Of a stretch of DNA of 63,630 nt, positions 41,549 to 51,292 are shown piece by piece. The notes beneath the pieces are model-generated. The model worked only from the letters and a program-made list of their open reading frames with translations. It was not told the origin of the DNA and made no database searches. The position numbers and the translations under genes were made by a program. Position 1 is the stretch's first letter; every line of letters starts with the position of its first letter. The DNA lies in the NCBI RefSeq assembly GCF_900155965.1, contig NZ_FTMG01000008.1, positions 1-63,630 of the forward strand, read 5' to 3'. Source of the stretch: Mucilaginibacter lappiensis (GTDB taxonomy: Bacteria > Bacteroidota > Bacteroidia > Sphingobacteriales > Sphingobacteriaceae).

Positions 41549-42403
41549 ATGAATGAACAAATGAATGTAAAAAAGGATCCTACCGATGCCCCGGTAGTAA
41601 AAGAAGTGCACTCACCCGTAAAATCGGGATTAAAAACCAAGGATGCTATTGTGGTTAACTGGTTGCCGCGTTATACTGGTAGGCCATTGGAAGCTTTTGG
41701 CGAGTATATTATACTGACCAACTTTTCGAAGTATATCCAACTGTTTTCTCAGTGGAATGATAATGCGCCGATCATGGGTCTGGAAAAACCTATGCAAAGC
41801 GTTACCGCCAATGGTATCACCATTATTAACTTTGGTATGGGCAGCTCGGTAGCAGCTACAGTGATGGATCTGCTTACCGCTATACACCCTAAAGCCGTTA
41901 TATTTTTAGGTAAATGCGGTGGTTTGAAAAAGAAAAATGCCGTGGGCGATCTGATACTGCCGATAGCCGCTATTCGTGGTGAAGGTACATCAAATGATTA
42001 CTTACCACCAGAAGTACCCGCGTTGCCATCATTTGCTTTACAAAAGGCGATATCGACCACCATTCGTGATTTTTCCCGCGATTACTGGACAGGTACCTGT
42101 TATACCACTAACCGCCGTGTTTGGGAGCATGATAAAGTATTTAAAAAATACCTGAAAGAGCTGCGTGCCATGGCTGTTGATATGGAAACTGCTACTATTT
42201 TTACCACCGGTTTTGCTAACAAAATCCCTACAGGAGCATTGTTGTTAGTATCAGATCAGCCGATGATACCAGAAGGCGTAAAAACTGCCGAAAGCGACTC
42301 CTCCGTAACAGAGCAATTTGTAGAAACACATCTTCGCATCGGTATCGAATCGTTAAAACAGTTAATCAATAATGGCTTAACGGTTAAGCATTTGAAATTT
42401 TAA
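41549..42403 (+). CDS. amn: AMP nucleosidase
   Basis: 284 residues. It belongs to the PNP/UDP phosphorylase superfamily: FGMGSSVAATVMDLL, FLGKCGGLK, and the purine-site MAVDMETATIFTTGF with LLLVSDQP are the family motifs. The short form without the large N-terminal domain of E. coli Amn is usual in Bacteroidota (AMN-like). It hydrolyses AMP to adenine and ribose 5-phosphate in purine salvage. A related nucleoside phosphorylase is the main alternative. Confidence 0.87.
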   Translation: MNEQMNVKKDPTDAPVVKEVHSPVKSGLKTKDAIVVNWLPRYTGRPLEAFGEYIILTNFSKYIQLFSQWNDNAPIMGLEKPMQSVTANGITIINFGMGSSVAATVMDLLTAIHPKAVIFLGKCGGLKKKNAVGDLILPIAAIRGEGTSNDYLPPEVPALPSFALQKAISTTIRDFSRDYWTGTCYTTNRRVWEHDKVFKKYLKELRAMAVDMETATIFTTGFANKIPTGALLLVSDQPMIPEGVKTAESDSSVTEQFVETHLRIGIESLKQLINNGLTVKHLKF

Positions 42404-42433
42404 CTGGTTCATGAGGCTATTGGCCAGTTAATG

Positions 42434-42512
42434 CTGTCATGCTGAACGAAGTGAAGCATCTATTCAGCAATATACCTGTTGAAGAATAGATCCTTCGCTA
42501 TGCTCAGGATAA
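42434..42512. repeat. Dispersed palindromic repeat TGTCATGCTGAACGAAG
   Basis: An imperfect hairpin between convergent genes: GAAGCATCTATTC pairs with GAATAGATCCTTC and the ends read GTCATGCTGA and TGCTCAGGAT. It is related in its ends to the 32294 element. Confidence 0.6.
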
Positions 42513-42523
42513 CAAACTATGGG

Positions 42524-45500
42524 TTAATTACCTTGTGACCCTATTACCACCTTCTTCATCCCCTCGCGGCCATAAAATACCGGGAAATACATCATCTCGG
42601 CTTTGGCCGGGTTAAGGTTGTACCTGCCGTCGAATCTCGGCATCAGGTTAATGGTGTAAGTATACTTGCCCTGTTTCAGTTTGCGGCAAAATATACTCAC
42701 CTTCTCTTTAAAATATTCCCGGTGTACTTCGTTATTATCCCATGATTGTTCTTTACTGTTGTAGGAGCATCCCGCTGGTATGGGTATTTCTATCATCACA
42801 AAATCAGCATCGCCTTTGGCATTTATTTCAGCTTTTAGTACTATGGATTCGCCACCTTTTAGTTTGGTGGTTTTTTCGCCGTTTTTCTCAAACCAGGTAT
42901 CTACCGTAAAATCCTTGTTTACCTTTTTGGGTTTGGGATTCCAGAATTGCTGATAACCGGTTATATAAACAGGCAGTGTTCCGGTTTTGCTCACGCTGAT
43001 ATCGTTATCTGTCAGGGTAGCTGTGTAAGGGAACTGGCTGATTGTTTCGGTTTTGGAGCCCTTGAGCATTAATGTAGCTGGTTTCAGCGGTTTGCCTTCT
43101 ACCAACAGATCGGGTAAAATGGTTTCCAGTATCAGGGCTGCTTCATAAGTGTTGCGCCAGTCGCCATGTCCGCGCTGTTCTAAAAAGTAGCCTCTTACTT
43201 TGTTTAATAAGTCGGGGTGCTTGCCATCATTCCGGATGATTTGGTAAGCCAGTATACTTAGCTGTATGGAGTTATCGAAGAAACTATAGTTGTTTTCGCC
43301 CCAGTAAACGTTACCAAAAAGGGTACGGTGCTGAATAGCGAGTAAACTATCCAGCTTCACCGGAACGCCGGCTTCCTGTTTTAGCAGCATCAACCTGAAT
43401 TTGTCATAAGTTGATACACTGATATCGGTTTTGAGTTTGATAGAAGCGTTTTCTTTGGCTATGGTGTCAAAATACTTTTTGTAATCAACCTTAGCGCCCA
43501 GTTTATGCAAAAGTTGCAGACAAAGCAGTTTATCCTGCCCGCGGTAACTTTCCAATTGGTAAACCAGATAGTCGCTGATTTTTTGTTTATCCAATTGTGT
43601 GGTGTAACCTTCTTTCTGTGCGTCTATCAAAGCTTCAATAGCGTGCAGGCTTATCCAAAGTTCTTCATTGGTATCTTTCCACCAACCCCAGGTGCCTGTA
43701 CTTTTACGGTTTTCCTGCAGCTTTTTGATCACTTCGGTAATGTTTTTGCCATATTTGAAATCCTCACCCAGAAACTTTTTGATGCGTTTTTCTGTGAGCA
43801 GGCCTTTAAGCTTGGATGCCAGTTGCTCGTTACATAAATATTTATAATCGCGCAGCTTTTGGGTTTCTTCCATCAAGGCTGGTAATACCGAGTTTTCTGC
43901 ATGGAAGGTAATGGGGCCTAGTGTGGGGTCGAATTTTAGGTGGGCTGTGGTGTCGCCATTCAATACTTCAAACATACCCTTGGTTTCTTTTACGCCTTGT
44001 TTTATAACTGGTATTTTGCGCCGTTCGCCATCAAAATAGCCGTTGTCGCGTTTAATGGTATATTCAAAACTCAGGCTGTCAATCGCATCGGCAATAATGT
44101 TTAAGGTATCTATTTTGGAGTTTTTTACACTGATGTTTTCCTGTTTCAGCAATTTGCCATTATAGGTAAAGCTGCGGTTAACATCGGCGGTTTGAGAATT
44201 ATAGTTCAATACTTTGCCAATAACGCTCATCTCATCTCCGGCGACCGCAAATTGAGGAGAAGTAAAATTAGCGCTCAAAGGTTTGAATGATTTTACCTGC
44301 GCCTGGTTAAAGCCGGTTTGCTTACCGTTAATGCCAATGATAAACGTGCGCCAGCTGGTAATATCATCAGGGTAGGTGGTAGTGAAGCTGGCCTTACCCT
44401 GCGCATCAGTTGTAAGTTTGGGTTGCCAGTAAGCATAATCTGAAAAGTTTTTACGTAAAGAGGCTTCATTACCTGGCTGTGATGACTCTGCAGCCTGCGC
44501 ATCACCGGGTTTCTTTTTGGTGTTGATGATTACTACTCCATGGGCAGCCCGTGAGCCATACAAGGCGGTCGCAGCAGCGTCCTTTAGTACATTAATGTCG
44601 GCAATGCTATCCGCGCGTATCTCGCCAGGGTTCTCAACTATCACACCATCCACCACAAAAAGCGGCGCCTGACCTGGCGTAGAGGACGAACCCCTGATGC
44701 TAAAATTAGCATAGCCGTTATATCTGGAGGCGTCTTGAGATACCGAAATACCTGCGATCCGGCCATTTAATACTGTTGAAACTGAGCCCGTCAGGTTCGC
44801 CTTTCTTTGAATACCATAACCCACTACTACCACTTCCTGTAGCGCTTTGCTCGATGCTTTTAACGCTATTTTTTCATAAGCGCCTGGCACAATGTTGATC
44901 TCCTGGGCGTCGTAACCAATAAAAATAACGATTAGCTTACCGTGTGCAGGTACTTTGAGTTTAAAGCGACCATTAATATCAGTTACAGTTCCGTTGTTGG
45001 TGCCTTTTACTTTTACCGTTACGCCTGCTAATGGTTGTTTGTCGTTAATGTCTGTAATAGTACCACCCATCTGTCCGGTAAAGTCGCTCATGTCCAGATA
45101 CTTTTCATTAAAGGCTTCCTTAATCTTTAAAGCGTCGTTTTCTATATCCCTATCTTTATAATCATATAAGCCATTTCGGCTGTTGATGATATTGCTGATG
45201 CGCGTACTTACGGAGTCTTTTGTGTGGCTGGGTAAAATAGTCAGCTTATAGAAATTAGTACCATATGGTTTAATACTAACGTTTTCCTTAATGTCATATA
45301 CATCACCTTTTAACAGGAACAGCAAACGGTAATTTCCGGCTTCGACGCCATACAGATCGGTAGTATTGCCGGGGTATATCCTGATAAATTCCGGATCATT
45401 ATAGCGGTACATGATCACATTTTTGATCAGGATTCTTTTTTCCCTGGGTTGGTTGATATTCATTACCAGATGTCCCGTGCGCATGCTTTTATTGTCGTCG

Positions 45501-48370
45501 TTACGGAATAGTCTTTGGGTATTGGCACGCAGATCCAGGTATTGCTGCCACAGGCTATCTGTTTGGGCTTTGGTGAGTACCAATTGTGTATAATCATCCG
45601 TTCCGCTAGCCACAGATAGTTTTTTGTTGAAGGGATATTTGTAAGGGATACTTTTTTGTTTGATCAAACCGGGCTCAAACAGGAAGCTGTATCCGGGTTC
45701 GGCTATAAAGTAGCGTGGTTTTTCGCCGCGTACCGATAGCTGGGCATAATTATCGGCCAATGGGCCAGTCAATATATCATTGCGATAGCCTCCCGGGATA
45801 GGGTTAAGCAGCATGATCTTATCGGGCTGCTCAAGGGTGGCCATCCGCGATTCAAAATTATTCACCACCGTAATCATGTACCTATTGAGCAGGTCGGCTT
45901 CGTAAGCAGTTAAAGTGTCTGTAATCTTGGTAGCTTTAACATTATCGGCATTGATGCTCAGGATGAGTTTTTTTGATTTTTTTACCAGTATGCTATCTAT
46001 GCTAATGAGTTGTTTATTGGTTCTGAACTGAAGCGAATGCAAGCCCGGGCTTACCTGGAAACTGTAGCGTTGTAATTGCTGCGCCTGATCGAAATATACT
46101 GGCCGGTTATCAATGTACAGGATATGTACGGGGACTACATCACCATCTTTTACAATGAATGGTGCTATCTGTGCCAGGGTATCGGTAGTGGGTTCTTCTA
46201 CCCGGTAGGCTTTTGTTGGATGGGTAAACTGGTAGTAGGCAATGCTATCTAATCCCATTTCGCGGCTCCATCGATTCCAATTCAGTTTCAGGAAGCCATC
46301 GCCATCAACGCCTTTATTGGTAAAAGGGTTTTTATATTTGCGGTTGGGATAAAGTTTTCCCAAATAAGGCAGATAGGGCACCTGGTAATTGGTGAATTTG
46401 CTGGTCATGGCCCAAGCGGTTATATCGGTATTAGGAACAGGCTTGCCGGTTGCATCGGTAACTACAATATCTGTTTTTACCTGTTGACCGGGGTAAACGG
46501 ATACAGGCTGTTTTACATTTATGGTCAACAACTTATCCTGGTAGGCGATAACGCTTTGATCGGTGCGGCTTTGACCGGCCCAAATATAATTGATAAGGAA
46601 AGTGACATTGTTTTGCTCCCGATAGGCACGTTTGTAAAATAACTGAACAGCTTGGCCGGCATCAATCAGCTTATTGCCCGCAAATACGCTGTACCAAAAA
46701 TACAGGTTACGGGTATTGGTAACCTTAACAAACAGGGAGTCGGCGGTACGATAACCTGATAAGGAAACCCCACTTTGCTCTTGCTTTAGTTCGAGTTCGG
46801 TACTGCTGCTATCCGTGGTAATACTATAACTGGTTGCATTAGGATTGATGATGATTTTGGATGGCAGGATAATCTGCTGTTTGGAAATGGTATCTTCTTT
46901 GGCGTCCAGTGCGGCTATGAGGGCTTTACCTTTAATATCCTTGCCCAGGTTCTGATAAGTGCTGATCAATGTGTCGGCACTTAAGCTTGCCGCTATATGG
47001 AAGCGCTTATACTTAAAGCTAGCCCATTCATCTGCCGATTGACTTTCGTTATTACTGTTTAAAAACTCGGCACTTATGCGGTAATCAATATTAGCTTTGG
47101 GGAAGATGGAATCGGGGATCAATATTTTAGTTTCGCCAATTGGGTCAAGGACTTGTTGGTGCTTCCAAAGGGTGTCGGGCACAAAAACATGGGCGCTGTT
47201 AAAATCTTTGGAATTGCGGGTCGTTAGCGTTATGGTCACTCTTCCATCAGGCGAGGGTAGGTTATTTTCGTCAACCGCCTTTAGATACAAAGCAAGCGGA
47301 TTGCCAGGCCAGTGTTCTTTTTTATCCGTACGGGCACTAAAGGTGAGCGACTTTAATTCGTACTCCTCATATCTGAAATTACCTGTAAGATAAACCAAGT
47401 GTTTAGCCTCAGTTTTATCCTTTTCCTCATATTTCTCCGGATCTTCCAGGCTGATATTATAATTATTATCCAGACTGAGATCCAAACTATCGTTCAGTAC
47501 AAAGCTGTACTCAAACCCACCGGCGCGGTAACTGTTCACTTTGCCAATAATTTTGCCGTCGTCATTGTAATTCTCTTTTAGTCGTACCAGTAAGCTGGGC
47601 GTGTTGATTGGGTTTTTAGAGTCTTTGTTTAAAATATATGCTTTAAACTTTACGGTGTCATGGGGTTTGTACATGGCTTTGTTAAATACCATAAAACCCT
47701 GGTACTTATTGGCTGGCCATGGATTGGTTGGACGTTTTTTGAATATATTTTTAATCGACAGCCAAAACCTTTTGAACCAGCTTTGGCGATTATATTGATT
47801 ATAACGGTAAGGCTTTTCCTGTTTTACCTTATAGTAATTAGTAACCCCGGCAAATTCAGCTTTCAGTATGGTGTCTTTTTTAGTGGCATTGAGACTGTAC
47901 AGGCCACTTTTATGATCAAAGGCAACTGTTTTTTGATCAAACTGAACCGTAGCGTTATTGATCAACTGACCTTGCTTATCGGTTAGTATAAAACGCAGAT
48001 CGTAATTGTTCCGGAACAATTGTAGAAAAGCCGACCTGTTTTCGATCAGTTCGTATACGAGTTTGTTTTTTGAGGCATGTATCCTCAGGTAATTGCCGGC
48101 GGGTAATTTATTCTCCCAGTATTTATCCGTTTTAAAAGAATCAATAGGGTTGTGCAATATATTTTCATCAGGATTTTTACCCGGGTGCTTATAAAAATTC
48201 AACACATCAGCCGGCGATAGTTTATAGATATAAGTATAGTAACTACTCTGCCGGCTTGGGCTCAGCAGTTTTTGTGAAAACGCCGGACTGATGCAAATAC
48301 CTATCAGTAATAAAATAAATAGGGCTATTTTTAATGATAAGGAGAGGCTGTTATAGGTTGTAGATACCAT
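42524..48370 (-). CDS. Alpha-2-macroglobulin family protein with inserted carboxypeptidase-regulatory and TonB-plug domains
   Basis: 1948 residues with a signal peptide (about 1-33). Residues 220-1090 contain macroglobulin (MG1/MG2-type) beta-sandwich domains. Residues about 1100-1170 are a CarboxypepD_reg-like domain (GGTITDINDKQPLAGVTV), and 1175-1285 a SusC-type plug (ALQEVVVVGYG, SIRGSSS, VVDGV, DINVLKDAAATALYGSRAA). No TonB-dependent beta-barrel follows. From 1313 the A2M domain resumes (YAYWQPKLTTDAQG) and a thioester-type motif C-N-E-Q lies at about 1513. It is probably a protease trap on the envelope; the role of the plug is unknown. Confidence 0.88.
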   Translation of the reverse strand: MVSTTYNSLSLSLKIALFILLLIGICISPAFSQKLLSPSRQSSYYTYIYKLSPADVLNFYKHPGKNPDENILHNPIDSFKTDKYWENKLPAGNYLRIHASKNKLVYELIENRSAFLQLFRNNYDLRFILTDKQGQLINNATVQFDQKTVAFDHKSGLYSLNATKKDTILKAEFAGVTNYYKVKQEKPYRYNQYNRQSWFKRFWLSIKNIFKKRPTNPWPANKYQGFMVFNKAMYKPHDTVKFKAYILNKDSKNPINTPSLLVRLKENYNDDGKIIGKVNSYRAGGFEYSFVLNDSLDLSLDNNYNISLEDPEKYEEKDKTEAKHLVYLTGNFRYEEYELKSLTFSARTDKKEHWPGNPLALYLKAVDENNLPSPDGRVTITLTTRNSKDFNSAHVFVPDTLWKHQQVLDPIGETKILIPDSIFPKANIDYRISAEFLNSNNESQSADEWASFKYKRFHIAASLSADTLISTYQNLGKDIKGKALIAALDAKEDTISKQQIILPSKIIINPNATSYSITTDSSSTELELKQEQSGVSLSGYRTADSLFVKVTNTRNLYFWYSVFAGNKLIDAGQAVQLFYKRAYREQNNVTFLINYIWAGQSRTDQSVIAYQDKLLTINVKQPVSVYPGQQVKTDIVVTDATGKPVPNTDITAWAMTSKFTNYQVPYLPYLGKLYPNRKYKNPFTNKGVDGDGFLKLNWNRWSREMGLDSIAYYQFTHPTKAYRVEEPTTDTLAQIAPFIVKDGDVVPVHILYIDNRPVYFDQAQQLQRYSFQVSPGLHSLQFRTNKQLISIDSILVKKSKKLILSINADNVKATKITDTLTAYEADLLNRYMITVVNNFESRMATLEQPDKIMLLNPIPGGYRNDILTGPLADNYAQLSVRGEKPRYFIAEPGYSFLFEPGLIKQKSIPYKYPFNKKLSVASGTDDYTQLVLTKAQTDSLWQQYLDLRANTQRLFRNDDNKSMRTGHLVMNINQPREKRILIKNVIMYRYNDPEFIRIYPGNTTDLYGVEAGNYRLLFLLKGDVYDIKENVSIKPYGTNFYKLTILPSHTKDSVSTRISNIINSRNGLYDYKDRDIENDALKIKEAFNEKYLDMSDFTGQMGGTITDINDKQPLAGVTVKVKGTNNGTVTDINGRFKLKVPAHGKLIVIFIGYDAQEINIVPGAYEKIALKASSKALQEVVVVGYGIQRKANLTGSVSTVLNGRIAGISVSQDASRYNGYANFSIRGSSSTPGQAPLFVVDGVIVENPGEIRADSIADINVLKDAAATALYGSRAAHGVVIINTKKKPGDAQAAESSQPGNEASLRKNFSDYAYWQPKLTTDAQGKASFTTTYPDDITSWRTFIIGINGKQTGFNQAQVKSFKPLSANFTSPQFAVAGDEMSVIGKVLNYNSQTADVNRSFTYNGKLLKQENISVKNSKIDTLNIIADAIDSLSFEYTIKRDNGYFDGERRKIPVIKQGVKETKGMFEVLNGDTTAHLKFDPTLGPITFHAENSVLPALMEETQKLRDYKYLCNEQLASKLKGLLTEKRIKKFLGEDFKYGKNITEVIKKLQENRKSTGTWGWWKDTNEELWISLHAIEALIDAQKEGYTTQLDKQKISDYLVYQLESYRGQDKLLCLQLLHKLGAKVDYKKYFDTIAKENASIKLKTDISVSTYDKFRLMLLKQEAGVPVKLDSLLAIQHRTLFGNVYWGENNYSFFDNSIQLSILAYQIIRNDGKHPDLLNKVRGYFLEQRGHGDWRNTYEAALILETILPDLLVEGKPLKPATLMLKGSKTETISQFPYTATLTDNDISVSKTGTLPVYITGYQQFWNPKPKKVNKDFTVDTWFEKNGEKTTKLKGGESIVLKAEINAKGDADFVMIEIPIPAGCSYNSKEQSWDNNEVHREYFKEKVSIFCRKLKQGKYTYTINLMPRFDGRYNLNPAKAEMMYFPVFYGREGMKKVVIGSQGN

Positions 48371-48480
48371 GGGTTTAAATATAAGCTTTTGGGTTATACT
48401 TAAAAGATGCAGGCTGATGAACTATTCCATAAAAATTATAAGATTTATTATTCTGTGAAGAAATATCATTTAAGAAAGTT

Positions 48481-48488
48481 AATTTTGA
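48481..48488 (+). promoter_or_regulatory. -7 promoter element of the cystathionine beta-synthase gene
   Basis: TAATTTTG fits TAnnTTTG, 45 nt before the start codon. Confidence 0.4.
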
Positions 48489-48533
48489 GGCATTGTCCGG
48501 CTAAGTATACCGGATTAGTAGATATTTGAATTT

Positions 48534-49895
48534 ATGTGGTATAACAATATATTGGAAACCATTGGTCACACACCGCTGGTTAAATTAAACAAGGTAACAA
48601 AAGACATCCCGGCAACGGTTTTGGCTAAGATAGAAACCACCAATCCCGGTAATTCTATCAAAGACCGAATGGCCCTTAAAATGATAGAGGATGCTGAAAA
48701 AAGCGGTAAACTGAAACCTGGCGGTACTATTATTGAAGGTACATCGGGCAATACAGGCATGGGTTTGGCTATAGCGGCGGTTATTAAAGGTTACAAATGT
48801 ATTTTTACCAGTACCGATAAACAATCCAAAGAAAAGTTTGACGCTCTGCGCGCTTTTGGTGCCGAGGTAATTGTTTGCCCTACCAACGTTGAGCCCGAAG
48901 ATCCACGTTCTTATTACTCGGTATCTTCTCGTTTAGAACGTGAAGTACCTAATTCCTGGAAGCCAAATCAGTATGATAACCTAAGTAATTCGCAGGCGCA
49001 TTATGAGCAAACCGGTCCGGAGATATGGGAGCAAACCGAAGGTAAGATCACGCACCTGGTAGTAGGGGTTGGTACGGGTGGCACTATATCGGGTACGGCT
49101 CGTTACCTGAAAGAAAAGAACCCAAACATCCAGGTGTTGGGTATTGATACTTACGGCTCGGTATTCAAAAAATATAAAGAAACCGGTATTATGGATAAGA
49201 ACGAGATCTATCCATACATCACCGAAGGTATTGGCGAAGACTTTTTACCACAGAACGTTGACTTCAGCCTCATTGATCATTTTGAAAAAGTGACCGATAA
49301 AGATGCCGCCCTCATGACCCGCGAAATTGCCCGTAAGGAAGGTATTTTTGCCGGAAACTCCACAGGATCGGCTGTAGCTGGTGCTATACAAATGAAGGAT
49401 AAGTTTAAAGCAGGTGATGTAGTGGTGATCATCTTCCCGGATCATGGCACGCGTTACCTGGGCAAAATGTATAATGACGACTGGCTGCGCGACCGCGGAT
49501 TTTTAAAGGATGGTAAACTAACCGCTGCCGATATCATCGGCAAAAAGGATGTGCAAGAAATTATCACTATCGACTGTGAAAAAAGCGTGCTGGAGGCTAT
49601 CAATACCATCAAATCGCTCAATATATCACAGATTCCGGTTACACAGCATGGCATGGTGATCGGTAAGATTACAGAAAGTGACATCCTGGATTCATTGATC
49701 GAGAACCCATCCATCAAATCGCAGCCGATTAAAAATATCACCACAGCACCGTTCCCTTTTGTTGATCTGAATACTTCTATCGATAAGATATCAGGCATGA
49801 TCAATAAAGATAACATCGCCGTACTGGTTGAAGATGGACAAGGCAAAATTGAGATCATTACGCAGTACGATATCATCAACGCGATATCGGCTTAG
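48534..49895 (+). CDS. Cystathionine beta-synthase (PLP enzyme with CBS domains)
   Basis: 453 residues. The N-terminal 330 residues are a fold-type II PLP enzyme: K43 in NSIKDRMA binds PLP, and the phosphate cradle reads GTGGTISGT. The substrate loop EGTSGNTG is present. The C-terminal 120 residues are two CBS domains (ISQIPVTQHGMVIGKIT and DNIAVLVEDGQGKIEIIT), which fits cystathionine beta-synthase; a cysteine synthase with regulatory CBS domains is the alternative. It is divergent from the A2M gene. Confidence 0.9.
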   Translation: MWYNNILETIGHTPLVKLNKVTKDIPATVLAKIETTNPGNSIKDRMALKMIEDAEKSGKLKPGGTIIEGTSGNTGMGLAIAAVIKGYKCIFTSTDKQSKEKFDALRAFGAEVIVCPTNVEPEDPRSYYSVSSRLEREVPNSWKPNQYDNLSNSQAHYEQTGPEIWEQTEGKITHLVVGVGTGGTISGTARYLKEKNPNIQVLGIDTYGSVFKKYKETGIMDKNEIYPYITEGIGEDFLPQNVDFSLIDHFEKVTDKDAALMTREIARKEGIFAGNSTGSAVAGAIQMKDKFKAGDVVVIIFPDHGTRYLGKMYNDDWLRDRGFLKDGKLTAADIIGKKDVQEIITIDCEKSVLEAINTIKSLNISQIPVTQHGMVIGKITESDILDSLIENPSIKSQPIKNITTAPFPFVDLNTSIDKISGMINKDNIAVLVEDGQGKIEIITQYDIINAISA

Positions 49896-49919
49896 TTACC
49901 TAGGCGTAGGGTAGAAGAC

Positions 49920-49954
49920 AAAAGGTGTTGTGCTGTTGCATAGCACCTTTTTTT
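49920..49954 (+). terminator. Intrinsic terminator
   Basis: Stem AAAGGTG (49921-49927) with CACCTTT (49944-49950), followed by T-rich sequence. Confidence 0.65.
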
Positions 49955-50003
49955 GTTTTTTTTTGTGATTTATTTATCTATATATTTAGGCACAAACTAA
50001 CCG

Positions 50004-50879
50004 ATGCACAAGATAAAATTTCTTTTCCTGGCTGTTATAGTAGCGGTCTCTACATCAGCATGTTCGCAAAATAATAAAACTGTACTTCTTAAGTGGAAGT
50101 TAGATCCTAAAGAAGTAATTACTTATAAAACCATTATGGTTGGCGTTGATACGGCCGATAAAAAGCTTGACATGAGTGGGCTTACAAAAGCTATGGGGTT
50201 GGGTGATGCTGTGAATTGGGATGATTTGCAGAAAATGCTTAAAAAGCTTAACGCGAACCTACAACCCGGCAATATGGTTGCCACACTCGCCGAAAAACGC
50301 AAGGGAATCATTGATATTGAGCTAATAACTAAAAATGATGATAAGCAAGATACCGCAAGTTCTACTTTAAGCGAAGCGGAAAAAATGTTCAAACAGATGT
50401 CTACAGGGGTACAGTTGCGTGGCACAATACATGAAGACGGAACTATAAAAAGCTTTTACCTCAAAAGTGAGCAAAAGAACATTATAGCGTTGTTATTTAA
50501 ATTACCCGGGAAAAGTATTAAACAGGGCGATTCATGGCCTCTGAGTGTAAACCTGCTTACAGCCGACCAGAATTTTAAGTGTGACAGTTCCTATAGAAAA
50601 AACCTGGTAACAGCTGTGAAAATAGAAAATATAAACGGTGAACAAATTTTTACACTGAAATATGATATTGTAGAATATATTAAAGGTGATTTTACCATTC
50701 CTTCACCAATGGGAGCGCAGACACCTGTAAAAACCGTGATGAGCATGAGTTACCAGGGCATAGCTAAATTTTCGGTGGATAAAGGCAGATGGGTAGCTTA
50801 TGACGGTTTGCTTTCTTACAATTCATCGGGAGTTATGACCGCAAATACGAAAATGAAATACTCACTTGTGGAGGAATAA
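50004..50879 (+). CDS. Lipoprotein of unknown function
   Basis: 291 residues with a lipoprotein signal (FLFLAVIVAVSTSAC). The mature part starts LLKWKLDPKEVITYKT and has a mixed alpha/beta, repetitive pattern with a GTIHEDGTIKSFYLK segment and MSMSYQGIAKFSVDKGRWV, resembling Bacteroidota proteins of the DUF6263 kind. I do not recognise a function. It converges with the DUF486 gene downstream. Confidence 0.6.
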   Translation: MHKIKFLFLAVIVAVSTSACSQNNKTVLLKWKLDPKEVITYKTIMVGVDTADKKLDMSGLTKAMGLGDAVNWDDLQKMLKKLNANLQPGNMVATLAEKRKGIIDIELITKNDDKQDTASSTLSEAEKMFKQMSTGVQLRGTIHEDGTIKSFYLKSEQKNIIALLFKLPGKSIKQGDSWPLSVNLLTADQNFKCDSSYRKNLVTAVKIENINGEQIFTLKYDIVEYIKGDFTIPSPMGAQTPVKTVMSMSYQGIAKFSVDKGRWVAYDGLLSYNSSGVMTANTKMKYSLVEE

Positions 50880-50909
50880 CAAGTTACAAACTTTTATCTC
50901 AGTCTTTTT

Positions 50910-51281
50910 TCACCATTTCTTAAATATCACAAACACGGCCAATACTATCAGCCCAAAACCTACCAGGTGGTTCCAACCCAGTTTCTCGGTTTTAAAGAAT
51001 ATAATGGTAAACGCCATAAAAATGGTAAGCGTAATGGCTTCTTGTATGGTTTTAAGCTGAACAAGCGTAAACGGGCCGCCATCATCTTTAAAGCCTGCAC
51101 GGTTTGCCGGCACCTGAAACAAGTATTCAAAAAATGCCAGCCCCCAGCTGATGAGTATGACTGATAACAACCCTAAATTTTTGCCCCAGTCGTATTCCTT
51201 AAATTTAAGGTGACCATACCAGGCAAAAGTCATAAAGGTATTGGATATAATAAGGAAAATAATAGTTTTTAAACCTCGCAT
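50910..51281 (-). CDS. DMT family membrane protein (DUF486)
   Basis: 123 residues with four hydrophobic segments. The AWYGHLK, VILISWGLAFFEY, VPANRAG and LKTIQEAITLTIF motifs are those of the DUF486 half-size drug/metabolite-transporter-like proteins. Such proteins may dimerise in the membrane; a substrate is not known. The gene is 11 bp downstream of the glycosyltransferase gene on the same strand, so they are probably co-transcribed. Confidence 0.85.
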   Translation of the reverse strand: MRGLKTIIFLIISNTFMTFAWYGHLKFKEYDWGKNLGLLSVILISWGLAFFEYLFQVPANRAGFKDDGGPFTLVQLKTIQEAITLTIFMAFTIIFFKTEKLGWNHLVGFGLIVLAVFVIFKKW

Positions 51282-51292
51282 GTTAATAAAAT

